From assembly GCA_023432075.1 (NCBI GenBank), contig JAEYVD010000002.1, positions 1-5,585 of the forward strand: a stretch of 5,585 nt of DNA, in the 5' to 3' direction. The notes below the pieces were generated by a model that did not search any database, was not told the DNA's origin, and saw only the letters and a list, made by a program, of their open reading frames with translations. Both the position numbers and the translations under genes were made by a program. This DNA is from Pseudomonadota bacterium (GTDB lineage: Bacteria; Pseudomonadota; Gammaproteobacteria; Burkholderiales; Burkholderiaceae_B). Every line of letters starts with the position of its first letter. The first letter of the stretch is position 1. This document shows positions 1 through 5,585 of this stretch, piece after piece.

Positions 1-53
1 GGGCTGCTTAGGCTACCGACATACGTATTTGTCAGCAAAAAGCGAGACTAACC
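1..53. other. Upstream non-coding end of the nar operon leader
   Basis: This is the right-hand end of the region before narK1. The narK1 frame is closed upstream by TAG at 9-11, and no ATG occurs between that stop and position 54, so the gene does not continue leftward. The palindrome ATACGTAT lies at 21-28. I see no convincing FNR/Anr box, NarL heptamer or sigma-70 promoter here. The operon promoter and its oxygen and nitrate control sites, expected from related operons, most likely lie to the left of the window. Confidence 0.5.
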
Positions 54-1313
54 ATGGCAGCACATCAATCCTCGGCCGGTGCGCCGATGCGGGTCCTGAT
101 ATCCAGCACGTTTGCCTTCACCATCTGTTTTGCGGTGTGGATGATCTTTGCCGTGCTGGGGATCCCAATAAAGGCGCAGCTCGGCCTGTCCGAAACGCAA
201 TTCGGCCTGCTGGCCGCCATGCCGGTCCTGACCGGCTCCCTCGTGCGCGTGCCGTTGGGCATCTGGACCGACCGTTACGGCGGCCGTCCCGTGTTCTTCG
301 TGCTGATGCTGCTGGCGGTGGTGCCGATCTGGCTGCTGTCCTATGCCACGGAATATTGGCAGTTCCTGGTGCTGGCGCTGTTCGTCGGCCTGACCGGCGG
401 CTCGTTCTCCGTGGGCACGCCCTATGTGGCCCGCTGGTTCCCGCGCAACAAGCAAGGTCTGGCCATGGGCGTCTTCGGCGCCGGCAACTCGGGCTCGGCC
501 ATCACCAAGTTCGTGGCCCCCGCGCTCATTGCCGCCGCCGGCGGCGCCTGGGTCATCGTGCCGCAGGTCTACGCCGTGGCGCTGCTGGTCACCGCCATCC
601 TGTTCTGGCTGTTCTCGTCGTCCGATCCCTCGCACCGCGTCGCGGGCGGCGCATCCCTGTCGGCCCAGTTCGCCATGCTGAAGGACCCGCGCGTCTGGCG
701 CTACTGCCAGTACTACTCGGTCGTCTTCGGCGGCTACGTGGCGCTGGCCCTGTGGATGACCAAGTACTACATCGGCGAATACGGCTTCGACATGAAGCTG
801 GCCGCGTTGCTGGCCGCGTGCTTCTCGTTGCCCGGCGGCGTGCTGCGCGCCGTGGGCGGCTGGATCTCCGACCGCTACGGCGCCTACAAGACCACGTGGT
901 GGGTGATGTGGGTGTGCTGGGTTGCCTTCTTCCTCCTGAGCTATCCGCAAACCGAATTCACCGTCATGACCGCCGGCGGCCCGCGTTCCTTCGGCATCGC
1001 GCTTGGCCCGGTCACCTTCACCATCCTGCTGTTCGTCGTGGGTATAGCCATGGCGATCGGCAAGGCTTCGGTCTTCAAGTTCATCTCCGATGAATTCAGC
1101 GACAACATCGGCGCCGTGTCCGGCATCGTCGGACTGGCCGGCGGCCTGGGCGGCTTCGTGCTTCCCATCATGTTCGGCGTCCTGCTCGACCTGACCGGCA
1201 TCCGCTCCAGCGCCTTCATGCTGCTGTACGGCACGGTCTGCGTCTCGCTGATCTTCATGCACTTCAGTTTCCGGCCCGAAAGCGCGGCCATCGCCCGGCA
1301 GCAAGCCGCCTGA
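54..1313 (+). CDS. narK1: NarK1-type (type I) nitrate transporter, MFS family
   Basis: This 419-residue, very hydrophobic protein has the 12-helix layout of the major facilitator superfamily NarK/NasA (nitrate/nitrite porter) family and should lie in the inner membrane. An arginine in TM2 (R65, context GSLVRVPLG) and one in TM8 (R265, context VLRAVGGWISDRYG) match the substrate-binding pair R89/R305 of E. coli NarK. MFS motif A follows TM2 (IWTDRYGGR, 70-78). The first nitrate-signature region spans about 115-148 and includes RWFPRNKQGLAMG and FGAGNSGSA. The second is glycine-rich, about 353-371. It lacks the SSMANISFFFPK version and the N-terminal extension of the next gene, which places it in the shorter type I group. 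Type I proteins are known mainly as proton/nitrate symporters, so I infer nitrate import, important at the start of anaerobic growth. ATG 54 is the first ATG after the in-frame stop, with a weak GAGA at 44-47. ATG 87 is a possible later start, just before TM1. Confidence 0.93.
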   Translation: MAAHQSSAGAPMRVLISSTFAFTICFAVWMIFAVLGIPIKAQLGLSETQFGLLAAMPVLTGSLVRVPLGIWTDRYGGRPVFFVLMLLAVVPIWLLSYATEYWQFLVLALFVGLTGGSFSVGTPYVARWFPRNKQGLAMGVFGAGNSGSAITKFVAPALIAAAGGAWVIVPQVYAVALLVTAILFWLFSSSDPSHRVAGGASLSAQFAMLKDPRVWRYCQYYSVVFGGYVALALWMTKYYIGEYGFDMKLAALLAACFSLPGGVLRAVGGWISDRYGAYKTTWWVMWVCWVAFFLLSYPQTEFTVMTAGGPRSFGIALGPVTFTILLFVVGIAMAIGKASVFKFISDEFSDNIGAVSGIVGLAGGLGGFVLPIMFGVLLDLTGIRSSAFMLLYGTVCVSLIFMHFSFRPESAAIARQQAA

Positions 1314-1328
1314 CCCACCCATCACCCT

Positions 1329-1334
1329 GAGAGA
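1329..1334 (+). promoter_or_regulatory. Ribosome binding site of narK2
   Basis: The purine run GAGAGA sits 5 bases before ATG 1340, inside the 26-base gap after the narK1 stop. It is a moderate Shine-Dalgarno match and supports the chosen start. The short gap has no terminator-like hairpin, so narK1 and narK2 should share one transcript. Confidence 0.6.
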
Positions 1335-1339
1335 ACCTC

Positions 1340-2725
1340 ATGTCCACTCAAGTCCTTGCGCGCTGGGAGCCGGATAATCCCGGCTTCTGGAAACAGACGG
1401 GCGCGCGCGTCGCCAACCGTAATCTGTGGATCTCGATCCCGGCGCTGATGCTGGCGTTCAGCATCTGGATGCTCTGGAGCGTGGTCGTCGTCAACCTTGA
1501 CCGCGCCGGCTTCATGCTGTCCAAGAACCAGCTCTTCTGGCTGACCGCGCTGCCCGCGTTGTCGGGCGCGACGCTGCGCATCTTCTACTCGTTCCTCGTG
1601 CCCGTCTTCGGCGGGCGCAAATGGACCGCCATCTCCACCGCCTCGCTGCTGATTCCGGCGCTGGGCATGGGGTTCGCATTGCGCGACCCGACCACCTCGT
1701 TTCCGACCCTGCTGGTGCTGGCGCTGCTGTGCGGCCTGGGCGGCGGCAACTTCAGCTCCAGCATGGCCAACATCAGCTTTTTCTTTCCCAAGGAAAAGAA
1801 GGGGCTGGCAACGGGCTTGAACGCCGGCATCGGCAACCTGGGCGTGTCGCTAGTGCAGTTCGTGGTGCCGGTGGTGATCACGATGGGCGTTTTCGGCGTG
1901 GCCGGTGGCGAGCCGCAGGTCATCAATGCCAATGGCGCACAGCAGAACCTGTGGCTGCAGAACGCGGGCTTCATCTGGGTGGTTCCCATCGCGCTGGCGT
2001 CCATCGCCGCGTGGTTCGGTATGAACGACATCGCCGATGCGCGCGCCTCGTTCGCCGACCAGGCCGTCATTTTCAAGCGCAAGCACAACTGGCTGATGTG
2101 CTGGCTGTATGTGGGCACGTTTGGGTCGTTCATCGGCTTCTCGGCGGGCTTCGCCATGCTGACCAAGACGCTGTTTCCCACCGTCAATCCCATGGCATAC
2201 GCCTTCCTGGGGCCGCTGGTCGGATCGCTGACGCGTCCCGTGGGCGGCTGGATTTCCGACAAGCTGGGCGGCGCCCGGGTCACGCTCTTCACCTTTGCGG
2301 CCATGATCGCCGCCGTGGCCGGCGTCGTTGCGTTCCTGCCCGGTGAGGGTCAGCTGGGCGACTTCAACGGCTTCTTGGCCATGTTCATCGTGCTCTTCGC
2401 GCTGACGGGCCTGGGCAACGGTTCCACGTTCCGCATGATTCCGGTGATCTTCCTGCGCGAACGTACGCAGGCAGCGCAGGGCAAGGGCCCGGCCGCACAG
2501 AAGCAGGCCATGTCGGAAGCGGCCAAGGAATCGGCCGCGGTGCTGGGCTTTTCCGGCGCCATCGGGGCCTATGGCGGCTTTTTCATCCCGCGCAGCTTCG
2601 GCACGTCGCTCGAAATGACGGGCAGCGTGCAGACCGCGCTGTATTGCTTCATCGGCTTCTATGCCACCTGCATGCTGATCACGTGGTGGTACTACGCGCG
2701 CCGTAACGCGCCCATTCCCTGCTAA
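1340..2725 (+). CDS. narK2: NarK2-type (type II) nitrate/nitrite transporter, MFS family
   Basis: This 461-residue inner-membrane protein closely resembles E. coli NarK (463 residues). The N-terminus has the family's cytoplasmic lead-in (W9-P11, then RNLWISIP at 27-34) before TM1. The substrate arginines are R80 (SGATLRIFYSF) in TM2 and R299 (GSLTRPVGGWISD) in TM8, matching R89 and R305 of E. coli NarK. Nitrate signature 1 covers about 132-170, with NFSSSMANISFFFPKEKKG and then GLNAGIGNLGVS. Signature 2 covers about 402-422 (GAIGAYGGFFIPRSFG). A charged, Ala/Gln/Lys-rich stretch at about 373-397 is the cytoplasmic loop before TM11, typical of type II members and absent from the preceding gene. 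Characterised type II proteins exchange nitrate for nitrite, so the likely role is to export nitrite made by NarGHI while importing nitrate. The narK1-narK2-narG order matches Pseudomonas aeruginosa; in Paracoccus the two transporters are fused. The start is supported by GAGAGA at 1329-1334. Confidence 0.95.
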   Translation: MSTQVLARWEPDNPGFWKQTGARVANRNLWISIPALMLAFSIWMLWSVVVVNLDRAGFMLSKNQLFWLTALPALSGATLRIFYSFLVPVFGGRKWTAISTASLLIPALGMGFALRDPTTSFPTLLVLALLCGLGGGNFSSSMANISFFFPKEKKGLATGLNAGIGNLGVSLVQFVVPVVITMGVFGVAGGEPQVINANGAQQNLWLQNAGFIWVVPIALASIAAWFGMNDIADARASFADQAVIFKRKHNWLMCWLYVGTFGSFIGFSAGFAMLTKTLFPTVNPMAYAFLGPLVGSLTRPVGGWISDKLGGARVTLFTFAAMIAAVAGVVAFLPGEGQLGDFNGFLAMFIVLFALTGLGNGSTFRMIPVIFLRERTQAAQGKGPAAQKQAMSEAAKESAAVLGFSGAIGAYGGFFIPRSFGTSLEMTGSVQTALYCFIGFYATCMLITWWYYARRNAPIPC

Positions 2726-2732
2726 GGAACGT

Positions 2733-2779
2733 CCGCCGGGGCTCGGCCGCGCACACATCGCGTGGCTGGGCCCCGGCGG
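2733..2779 (+). terminator. Long G/C-rich hairpin after narK2 (attenuator or processing/stability stem)
   Basis: The left arm 2733-2748 (CCGCCGGGGCTCGGCC) pairs with the right arm 2764-2779 (GGCTGGGCCCCGGCGG). This gives a 16-bp stem with no bulges: the outer 10 bp are perfect Watson-Crick pairs and the inner 6 include two G-U wobbles. The loop is 15 bases (2749-2763). The stem begins 7 bases after the narK2 stop. It is followed by TCTTG rather than a T-run, so it is not a classic intrinsic terminator. It could partly attenuate transcription, protect the narK1K2 3' end, or mark a processing point between narK and narG messages. The pairing is seen directly; the role is inferred. Confidence 0.65.
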
Positions 2780-2794
2780 TCTTGCGCGCGGCCC

Positions 2795-2824
2795 GACTAG
2801 TTCGGCCTACCCGGGTAACTAGTC
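2795..2824 (+). repeat. 8-bp perfect inverted repeat GACTAGTT / AACTAGTC
   Basis: The arms 2795-2802 and 2817-2824 are perfect reverse complements separated by 14 bases. Each arm contains the palindrome ACTAGT. In RNA this is an 8-bp stem whose loop carries ACCCGGGT (2809-2816), which can pair with a second ACCCGGGT at 2835-2842 to form an H-type pseudoknot. In DNA it could instead be a two-fold symmetric protein site. Confidence 0.6.
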
Positions 2825-2836
2825 ACTCTGCCGAAC
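2800..2836 (+). repeat. 7-bp inverted repeat GTTCGGC / GCCGAAC, alternative to the preceding stem
   Basis: The arms 2800-2806 and 2830-2836 are perfect reverse complements with a 23-base loop. The left arm shares bases 2800-2802 with the left arm of the GACTAGTT stem, and the right arm overlaps the second ACCCGGGT, so this fold excludes both of the others. Mutually exclusive pairings of this kind occur in leader switches, but stems this short also arise by chance in G/C-rich DNA. Confidence 0.45.
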
Positions 2837-2843
2837 CCGGGTT
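2809..2843 (+). repeat. Two copies of the palindrome ACCCGGGT
   Basis: ACCCGGGT occurs at 2809-2816 and 2835-2842, 26 bases apart start to start. The second copy extends to the 10-base palindrome AACCCGGGTT (2834-2843). Each copy is self-complementary and can also pair with the other. Together with the two ACTAGT copies (2796-2801 and 2818-2823) they alternate as ACTAGT, ACCCGGGT, ACTAGT, ACCCGGGT, which looks like an imperfect tandem duplication with inner spacers of 7 and 11 bases. Confidence 0.6.
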
Positions 2844-2913
2844 GTGCCACCGGCGAATGGTCGGCCAGACAGCCCAGCCCTAAAGTTGTTTCATCAGCAT
2901 TGATCGCAGTACG

Positions 2914-2930
2914 CGCCGGCCAGGCCGGCG
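2914..2930 (+). promoter_or_regulatory. Compact G/C hairpin directly before the narG ribosome binding site
   Basis: CGCCGGCC (2914-2921) and GGCCGGCG (2923-2930) are perfect reverse complements around a single A at 2922. The realistic RNA fold is a 6-7-bp all-G/C stem with a 3-5-base loop. It ends 5 bases before GGAGA of narG. The next bases, TTCTT, are too weak a T-tract for a confident terminator. Its position suggests an effect on ribosome loading or leader stability; that function is inferred. Confidence 0.5.
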
Positions 2931-2935
2931 TTCTT

Positions 2936-2940
2936 GGAGA
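2936..2940 (+). promoter_or_regulatory. Ribosome binding site of narG
   Basis: GGAGA lies 6 bases before ATG 2947, the best Shine-Dalgarno in the window. It fixes the narG start, which also matches the E. coli NarG N-terminus (MSxFLDR) without gaps at the first cofactor residues. Confidence 0.75.
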
Positions 2941-2946
2941 AACACA

Positions 2947-5585
2947 ATGAGTCATTTTCTGGACCGGTTGAAGTTCATGTCGCGGGTGAAGTCCACCTTC
3001 GCGAACGGTCACGGCGAAACCGTCAACGAGGACCGCAAGTGGGAAAACGCTTACCGCGCCCGCTGGCAGCACGACAAGGTGGTGCGTTCCACCCACGGCG
3101 TGAACTGCACCGGCTCCTGCTCCTGGAAGGTGTATGTCAAGAACGGCCTGATCACCTGGGAAACCCAGCAGACCGACTACCCCCGCACCCGTCCCGACCT
3201 GCCCAACCACGAGCCGCGCGGCTGTCCTCGTGGCGCGTCGTACAGCTGGTATGTGTATTCGGCGCAGCGCGTGAAGTACCCCATGATCCGCGGCCGCCTG
3301 ATCGAAATGTGGCGCGAAGCCCGCAAGACGATGGACCCGATCGCGGCCTGGGAATGGATCAGCCAGGATCCCAAGCGCGCCAAGCGCTACAAGTCGGTGC
3401 GCGGCCTGGGCGGCTTCGTCCGCGCCGATTGGGACACCGCAACGGAAATCATTGCCGCCGCCAACGCGCTCACCATCAAGAAGTACGGCCCGGACCGCGT
3501 GATCGGGTTCTCGCCGATTCCCGCCATGTCGATGGTCAGCTACGCCGCCGGCGCCCGCTACCTTAGCCTCTTGGGCGGCGCCTGCCTCAGCTTCTACGAC
3601 TGGTACTGCGATCTTCCCCCCGCCAGCCCCCAGATCTGGGGCGAACAGACCGACGTGCCCGAATCGGCCGACTGGTACAACTCCACCTACCTGATGGTCT
3701 GGGGCTCTAACGTCCCGCAGACCCGCACCCCGGACGCGCACTTCTACACCGAAGTCCGCTACAAGGGCACCAAGACCGTGGCCGTGTCCAGCGACTTCGG
3801 CGAAATGGTCAAGTTCGGCGACATCTGGCTGGCGCCCAAGCAGGGCACCGACGCCGCGCTCGCCATGGCCATGGGCCACGTCATCCTCAAGGAATTCCAC
3901 CTGTCGGGCAAGTCGGCCTACTTCACGGACTACGTGCGCCGCTACACCGACATGCCGATGCTGGTGCAGCTCAAGGAACGCGACGGCTTCTACGCCCCTG
4001 ACCACTTCCTGCGCGCCTCGCAGCTGGACAACTCGCTCGGCGAACAGAACAACCCCGACTGGAAGACGCTGGTGCTGGACGAGTCCACCGGCGATCTGGT
4101 GGCGCCCAACGGCAGCATCGGCTTTCGCTGGGGCGAGGGCGCCGTCAACGGCGGCGAAAAGGTCGGCCGCTGGAACCTGGAATCCAAGGATGGCGGCTCG
4201 GGCCGCGAAATCGTCCCCACGCTGAGCCTCCTGGACAAGTCCGACGACGTGGTCGGCGTGGGCTTCCCGTACTTCGGCAGCGAACACGACGAGCTGCTGG
4301 TGCGCAACGTGCCCGCCCGCCGCATCCGCCTGGCCGACGGCACCGAAGCGCTGGTCGCCACCGTGTACGACCTGCAGATGGCCAACTACGGCCTGGATCG
4401 CGGCCTGGGCGGCGGCAACGTCGCGTCCTCTTACGATGACGACGTTCCCTATACGCCCGCCTGGCAGGAAAAGCACACCAGCGTGCCGCGCGCGCAGGTC
4501 ATCCAGGTGGCGCGCGAGTTCGCCCAGAACGCGCACGACACCGAAGGCAAGTCCATGGTCATCGTCGGCGCCGGTCTGAACCACTGGTACCACATGGACA
4601 TGATCTACCGCGGCATCATCAACATGCTGATGATGTGCGGCTGCGTGGGCAAGAGCGGCGGCGGCTGGGCGCACTATGTGGGCCAGGAAAAACTTCGCCC
4701 GCAGTTCGGGTGGGCTCCCCTGGCGTTTGCCGCCGACTGGGTGCGCCCGCCGCGTCAGATGAACGGCACCTCGTTCTTCTACGCCCACACCAGCCAATGG
4801 CGTCACGAAAAACTGAACGTGCAGGAAGTGCTCGGCCCCACCGCCGACCGCGCCAAGTACAGCGAACTCAGCATGATCGACCTGAACGCCCGCGCCGAGC
4901 GCATGGGCTGGCTGCCGTCGGCGCCGCAGCTGCGCACCAATCCGCTGGACGTCGTGGCACAGGCCGACAGCCTGGGCAAGGATCCGGTCGCGCACGCCGT
5001 CGAACTGATGAAGTCGGGCGAGCTGCGCATGTCCTGCGAAAATCCGGACGATCCCGCCAACTTCCCGCGCAACATGTTCGTGTGGCGCTCCAACATCCTG
5101 GGCTCCAGCGGCAAGGGCCACGAGTACTTCCTGAAGTACCTCCTGGGCACCCAGAACGCCGTGTTCGGCGATGAAGCCGACGCCATCAAGCCGTCCGAAG
5201 TCACCTTTGAGGACGACGCCGCTGAAGGCAAGCTGGACCTCTTGACCGTGCTGGACTTCCGCATGAGCACCACGTGCCTGTATGGCGACATCGTGCTGCC
5301 GACAGCCACCTGGTACGAAAAGGACGACCTCAACACGTCCGACATGCACCCCTTCATCCACCCGCTCAGCGAAGCCGTGCAGCCGCTCTGGGAAAGCAAG
5401 ACTGACTGGGAAATCTACAAGCTGCTGGCCAAGAAGTTCAGCGAAATCGGCGGTCCGTACCTGGGCAAGCGCCGCGACCTGGTGCTGACCCCGCTGATGC
5501 ACGACACCCCGGGAGAACTGGGCCAGGCCTTCGAACCCAAGGACTGGAAGCTCGGCGAATGCGACCTGATTCCGGGCAAGACGGC
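2947..5585 (+). CDS. narG: Respiratory nitrate reductase alpha subunit NarG (3' end beyond window)
   Basis: NarG is the Mo-bisMGD catalytic subunit of membrane-bound NarGHI; it reduces nitrate to nitrite on the cytoplasmic side, with electrons from quinol via NarI and NarH. The frame is open from ATG 2947 to the edge: 879 complete codons plus 2 bases, against about 1,247 residues in E. coli, so about 370 C-terminal residues are missing because of the window, not a mutation. The FS0 [4Fe-4S] ligands are intact: H50, C54, C58 (THGVNCTGSCSW) and C93 (GCPRG), the same numbers as in E. coli. The Mo-ligand aspartate is D222 in SFYDWYCDLPPASP; E. coli has one more residue before it. Other conserved blocks are WGSNVPQTRTPDAH, GAGLNHWYH (541-549), CGCVGKSGGGWAHYVGQEK (564-582) and LPTATWYEKDDLNTSDMHP (784-802). 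There is no cleavable signal peptide; the N-terminus resembles the vestigial Tat-like segment of cytoplasmic NarG. NarH, NarJ and NarI are expected downstream. Confidence 0.98.
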   Translation, partial: MSHFLDRLKFMSRVKSTFANGHGETVNEDRKWENAYRARWQHDKVVRSTHGVNCTGSCSWKVYVKNGLITWETQQTDYPRTRPDLPNHEPRGCPRGASYSWYVYSAQRVKYPMIRGRLIEMWREARKTMDPIAAWEWISQDPKRAKRYKSVRGLGGFVRADWDTATEIIAAANALTIKKYGPDRVIGFSPIPAMSMVSYAAGARYLSLLGGACLSFYDWYCDLPPASPQIWGEQTDVPESADWYNSTYLMVWGSNVPQTRTPDAHFYTEVRYKGTKTVAVSSDFGEMVKFGDIWLAPKQGTDAALAMAMGHVILKEFHLSGKSAYFTDYVRRYTDMPMLVQLKERDGFYAPDHFLRASQLDNSLGEQNNPDWKTLVLDESTGDLVAPNGSIGFRWGEGAVNGGEKVGRWNLESKDGGSGREIVPTLSLLDKSDDVVGVGFPYFGSEHDELLVRNVPARRIRLADGTEALVATVYDLQMANYGLDRGLGGGNVASSYDDDVPYTPAWQEKHTSVPRAQVIQVAREFAQNAHDTEGKSMVIVGAGLNHWYHMDMIYRGIINMLMMCGCVGKSGGGWAHYVGQEKLRPQFGWAPLAFAADWVRPPRQMNGTSFFYAHTSQWRHEKLNVQEVLGPTADRAKYSELSMIDLNARAERMGWLPSAPQLRTNPLDVVAQADSLGKDPVAHAVELMKSGELRMSCENPDDPANFPRNMFVWRSNILGSSGKGHEYFLKYLLGTQNAVFGDEADAIKPSEVTFEDDAAEGKLDLLTVLDFRMSTTCLYGDIVLPTATWYEKDDLNTSDMHPFIHPLSEAVQPLWESKTDWEIYKLLAKKFSEIGGPYLGKRRDLVLTPLMHDTPGELGQAFEPKDWKLGECDLIPGKT

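Larger units (their letters stand above)
2726..2946 (+). other. Structured spacer / narG leader between narK2 and narG
   Basis: This 221-base non-coding stretch is much longer than the 26-base narK1-narK2 gap. It holds four kinds of inverted repeat, listed separately: a long hairpin just after narK2, a pair of overlapping stems with alternating palindromes, and a compact hairpin just before the narG Shine-Dalgarno. No convincing promoter or FNR/Anr site was found. A lone TTGAT half-site at 2900-2904 has no partner at the right spacing. I infer read-through transcription from narK with possible attenuation, processing or translational control, though a weak internal promoter cannot be excluded by eye. 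Confidence 0.6.

Noticed and set aside
29..42. Possible FNR/Anr box (TTGTC-N4-AAAAG) before narK1
   Set aside because: Only about half of the consensus bases match, and it lies too close to the start codon for an activating site.
29..1093. A 354-codon + strand frame overlapping narK1
   Set aside because: It is an Arg/Ala/Pro/His-rich out-of-frame shadow of the transporter with no membrane segments or motifs.
48..1325. A 425-codon open reading frame on the minus strand opposite narK1
   Set aside because: It mirrors narK1 almost end to end. Its product is a low-complexity His/Gln/Gly/Asp-rich string without family features, a GC-bias artefact.
2900..2913. Possible FNR/Anr box starting with TTGAT in the narK2-narG spacer
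   Set aside because: The second half-site is GTACG instead of ATCAA, and no other phase improves it. The nearby ATCAGCATTGAT has its half-sites in the opposite arrangement.
2886..2914. Possible sigma-70 promoter with TTGTTT as -35 before narG
   Set aside because: No TATAAT-like hexamer occurs 16-18 bases downstream; that stretch reads AGTACGCG and runs into the G/C hairpin.
2934..3566. A 210-codon + strand frame starting just before narG
   Set aside because: It overlaps narG out of frame, is Arg/Pro-rich, and would start inside the run leading into narG's Shine-Dalgarno. The narG frame carries all the conserved residues.
2797..5502. A 901-codon open reading frame on the minus strand across narG
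   Set aside because: It is opposite a clearly real narG with intact cofactor residues. Its translation is rich in His, Val, Ala and Gly and shows no recognisable domain, as expected of antisense frames in high-GC genes.

Overview
The window is a piece of a high-GC bacterial chromosome. It carries the 5' part of a nitrate respiration operon in the order narK1 – narK2 – narG, all on the + strand. Protein similarity, G/C-ending codon use and gene order fit a proteobacterium. A denitrifying or nitrate-respiring betaproteobacterium of the Achromobacter/Bordetella/Alcaligenes type is my best guess, but this rests on recall, not a search, and other Burkholderiales or pseudomonads are not excluded.

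Layout: positions 1-53 are the end of an upstream non-coding region. Positions 54-1313 encode a type I (NarK1) nitrate transporter. After 26 bases comes a type II (NarK2) nitrate/nitrite transporter at 1340-2725. A 221-base spacer (2726-2946) has several strong inverted repeats and no convincing gene. narG, the molybdenum catalytic subunit of the membrane-bound nitrate reductase, starts at 2947 and runs off the right edge after 879 complete codons, roughly 70% of the usual length. narH, narJ and narI are expected just beyond the edge but are not seen.

How the genes work together: the transporters bring nitrate into the cytoplasm, NarK1 probably with protons and NarK2 probably in exchange for nitrite. 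NarG reduces nitrate to nitrite at a Mo-bisMGD centre on the cytoplasmic face of the membrane, taking electrons from quinol through NarH and NarI. Nitrite then leaves by NarK2-type exchange.

The coding content is a known system. The least explained part is the narK2-narG spacer. It holds a 16-bp G/C-rich hairpin 7 bases after the narK2 stop, a block of alternating palindromes that could fold as an H-type pseudoknot, and a compact hairpin 5 bases before the narG Shine-Dalgarno. These suggest, without proving, post-transcriptional control that separates transporter from reductase expression. I saw no mobile element, tRNA, rRNA or CRISPR array.
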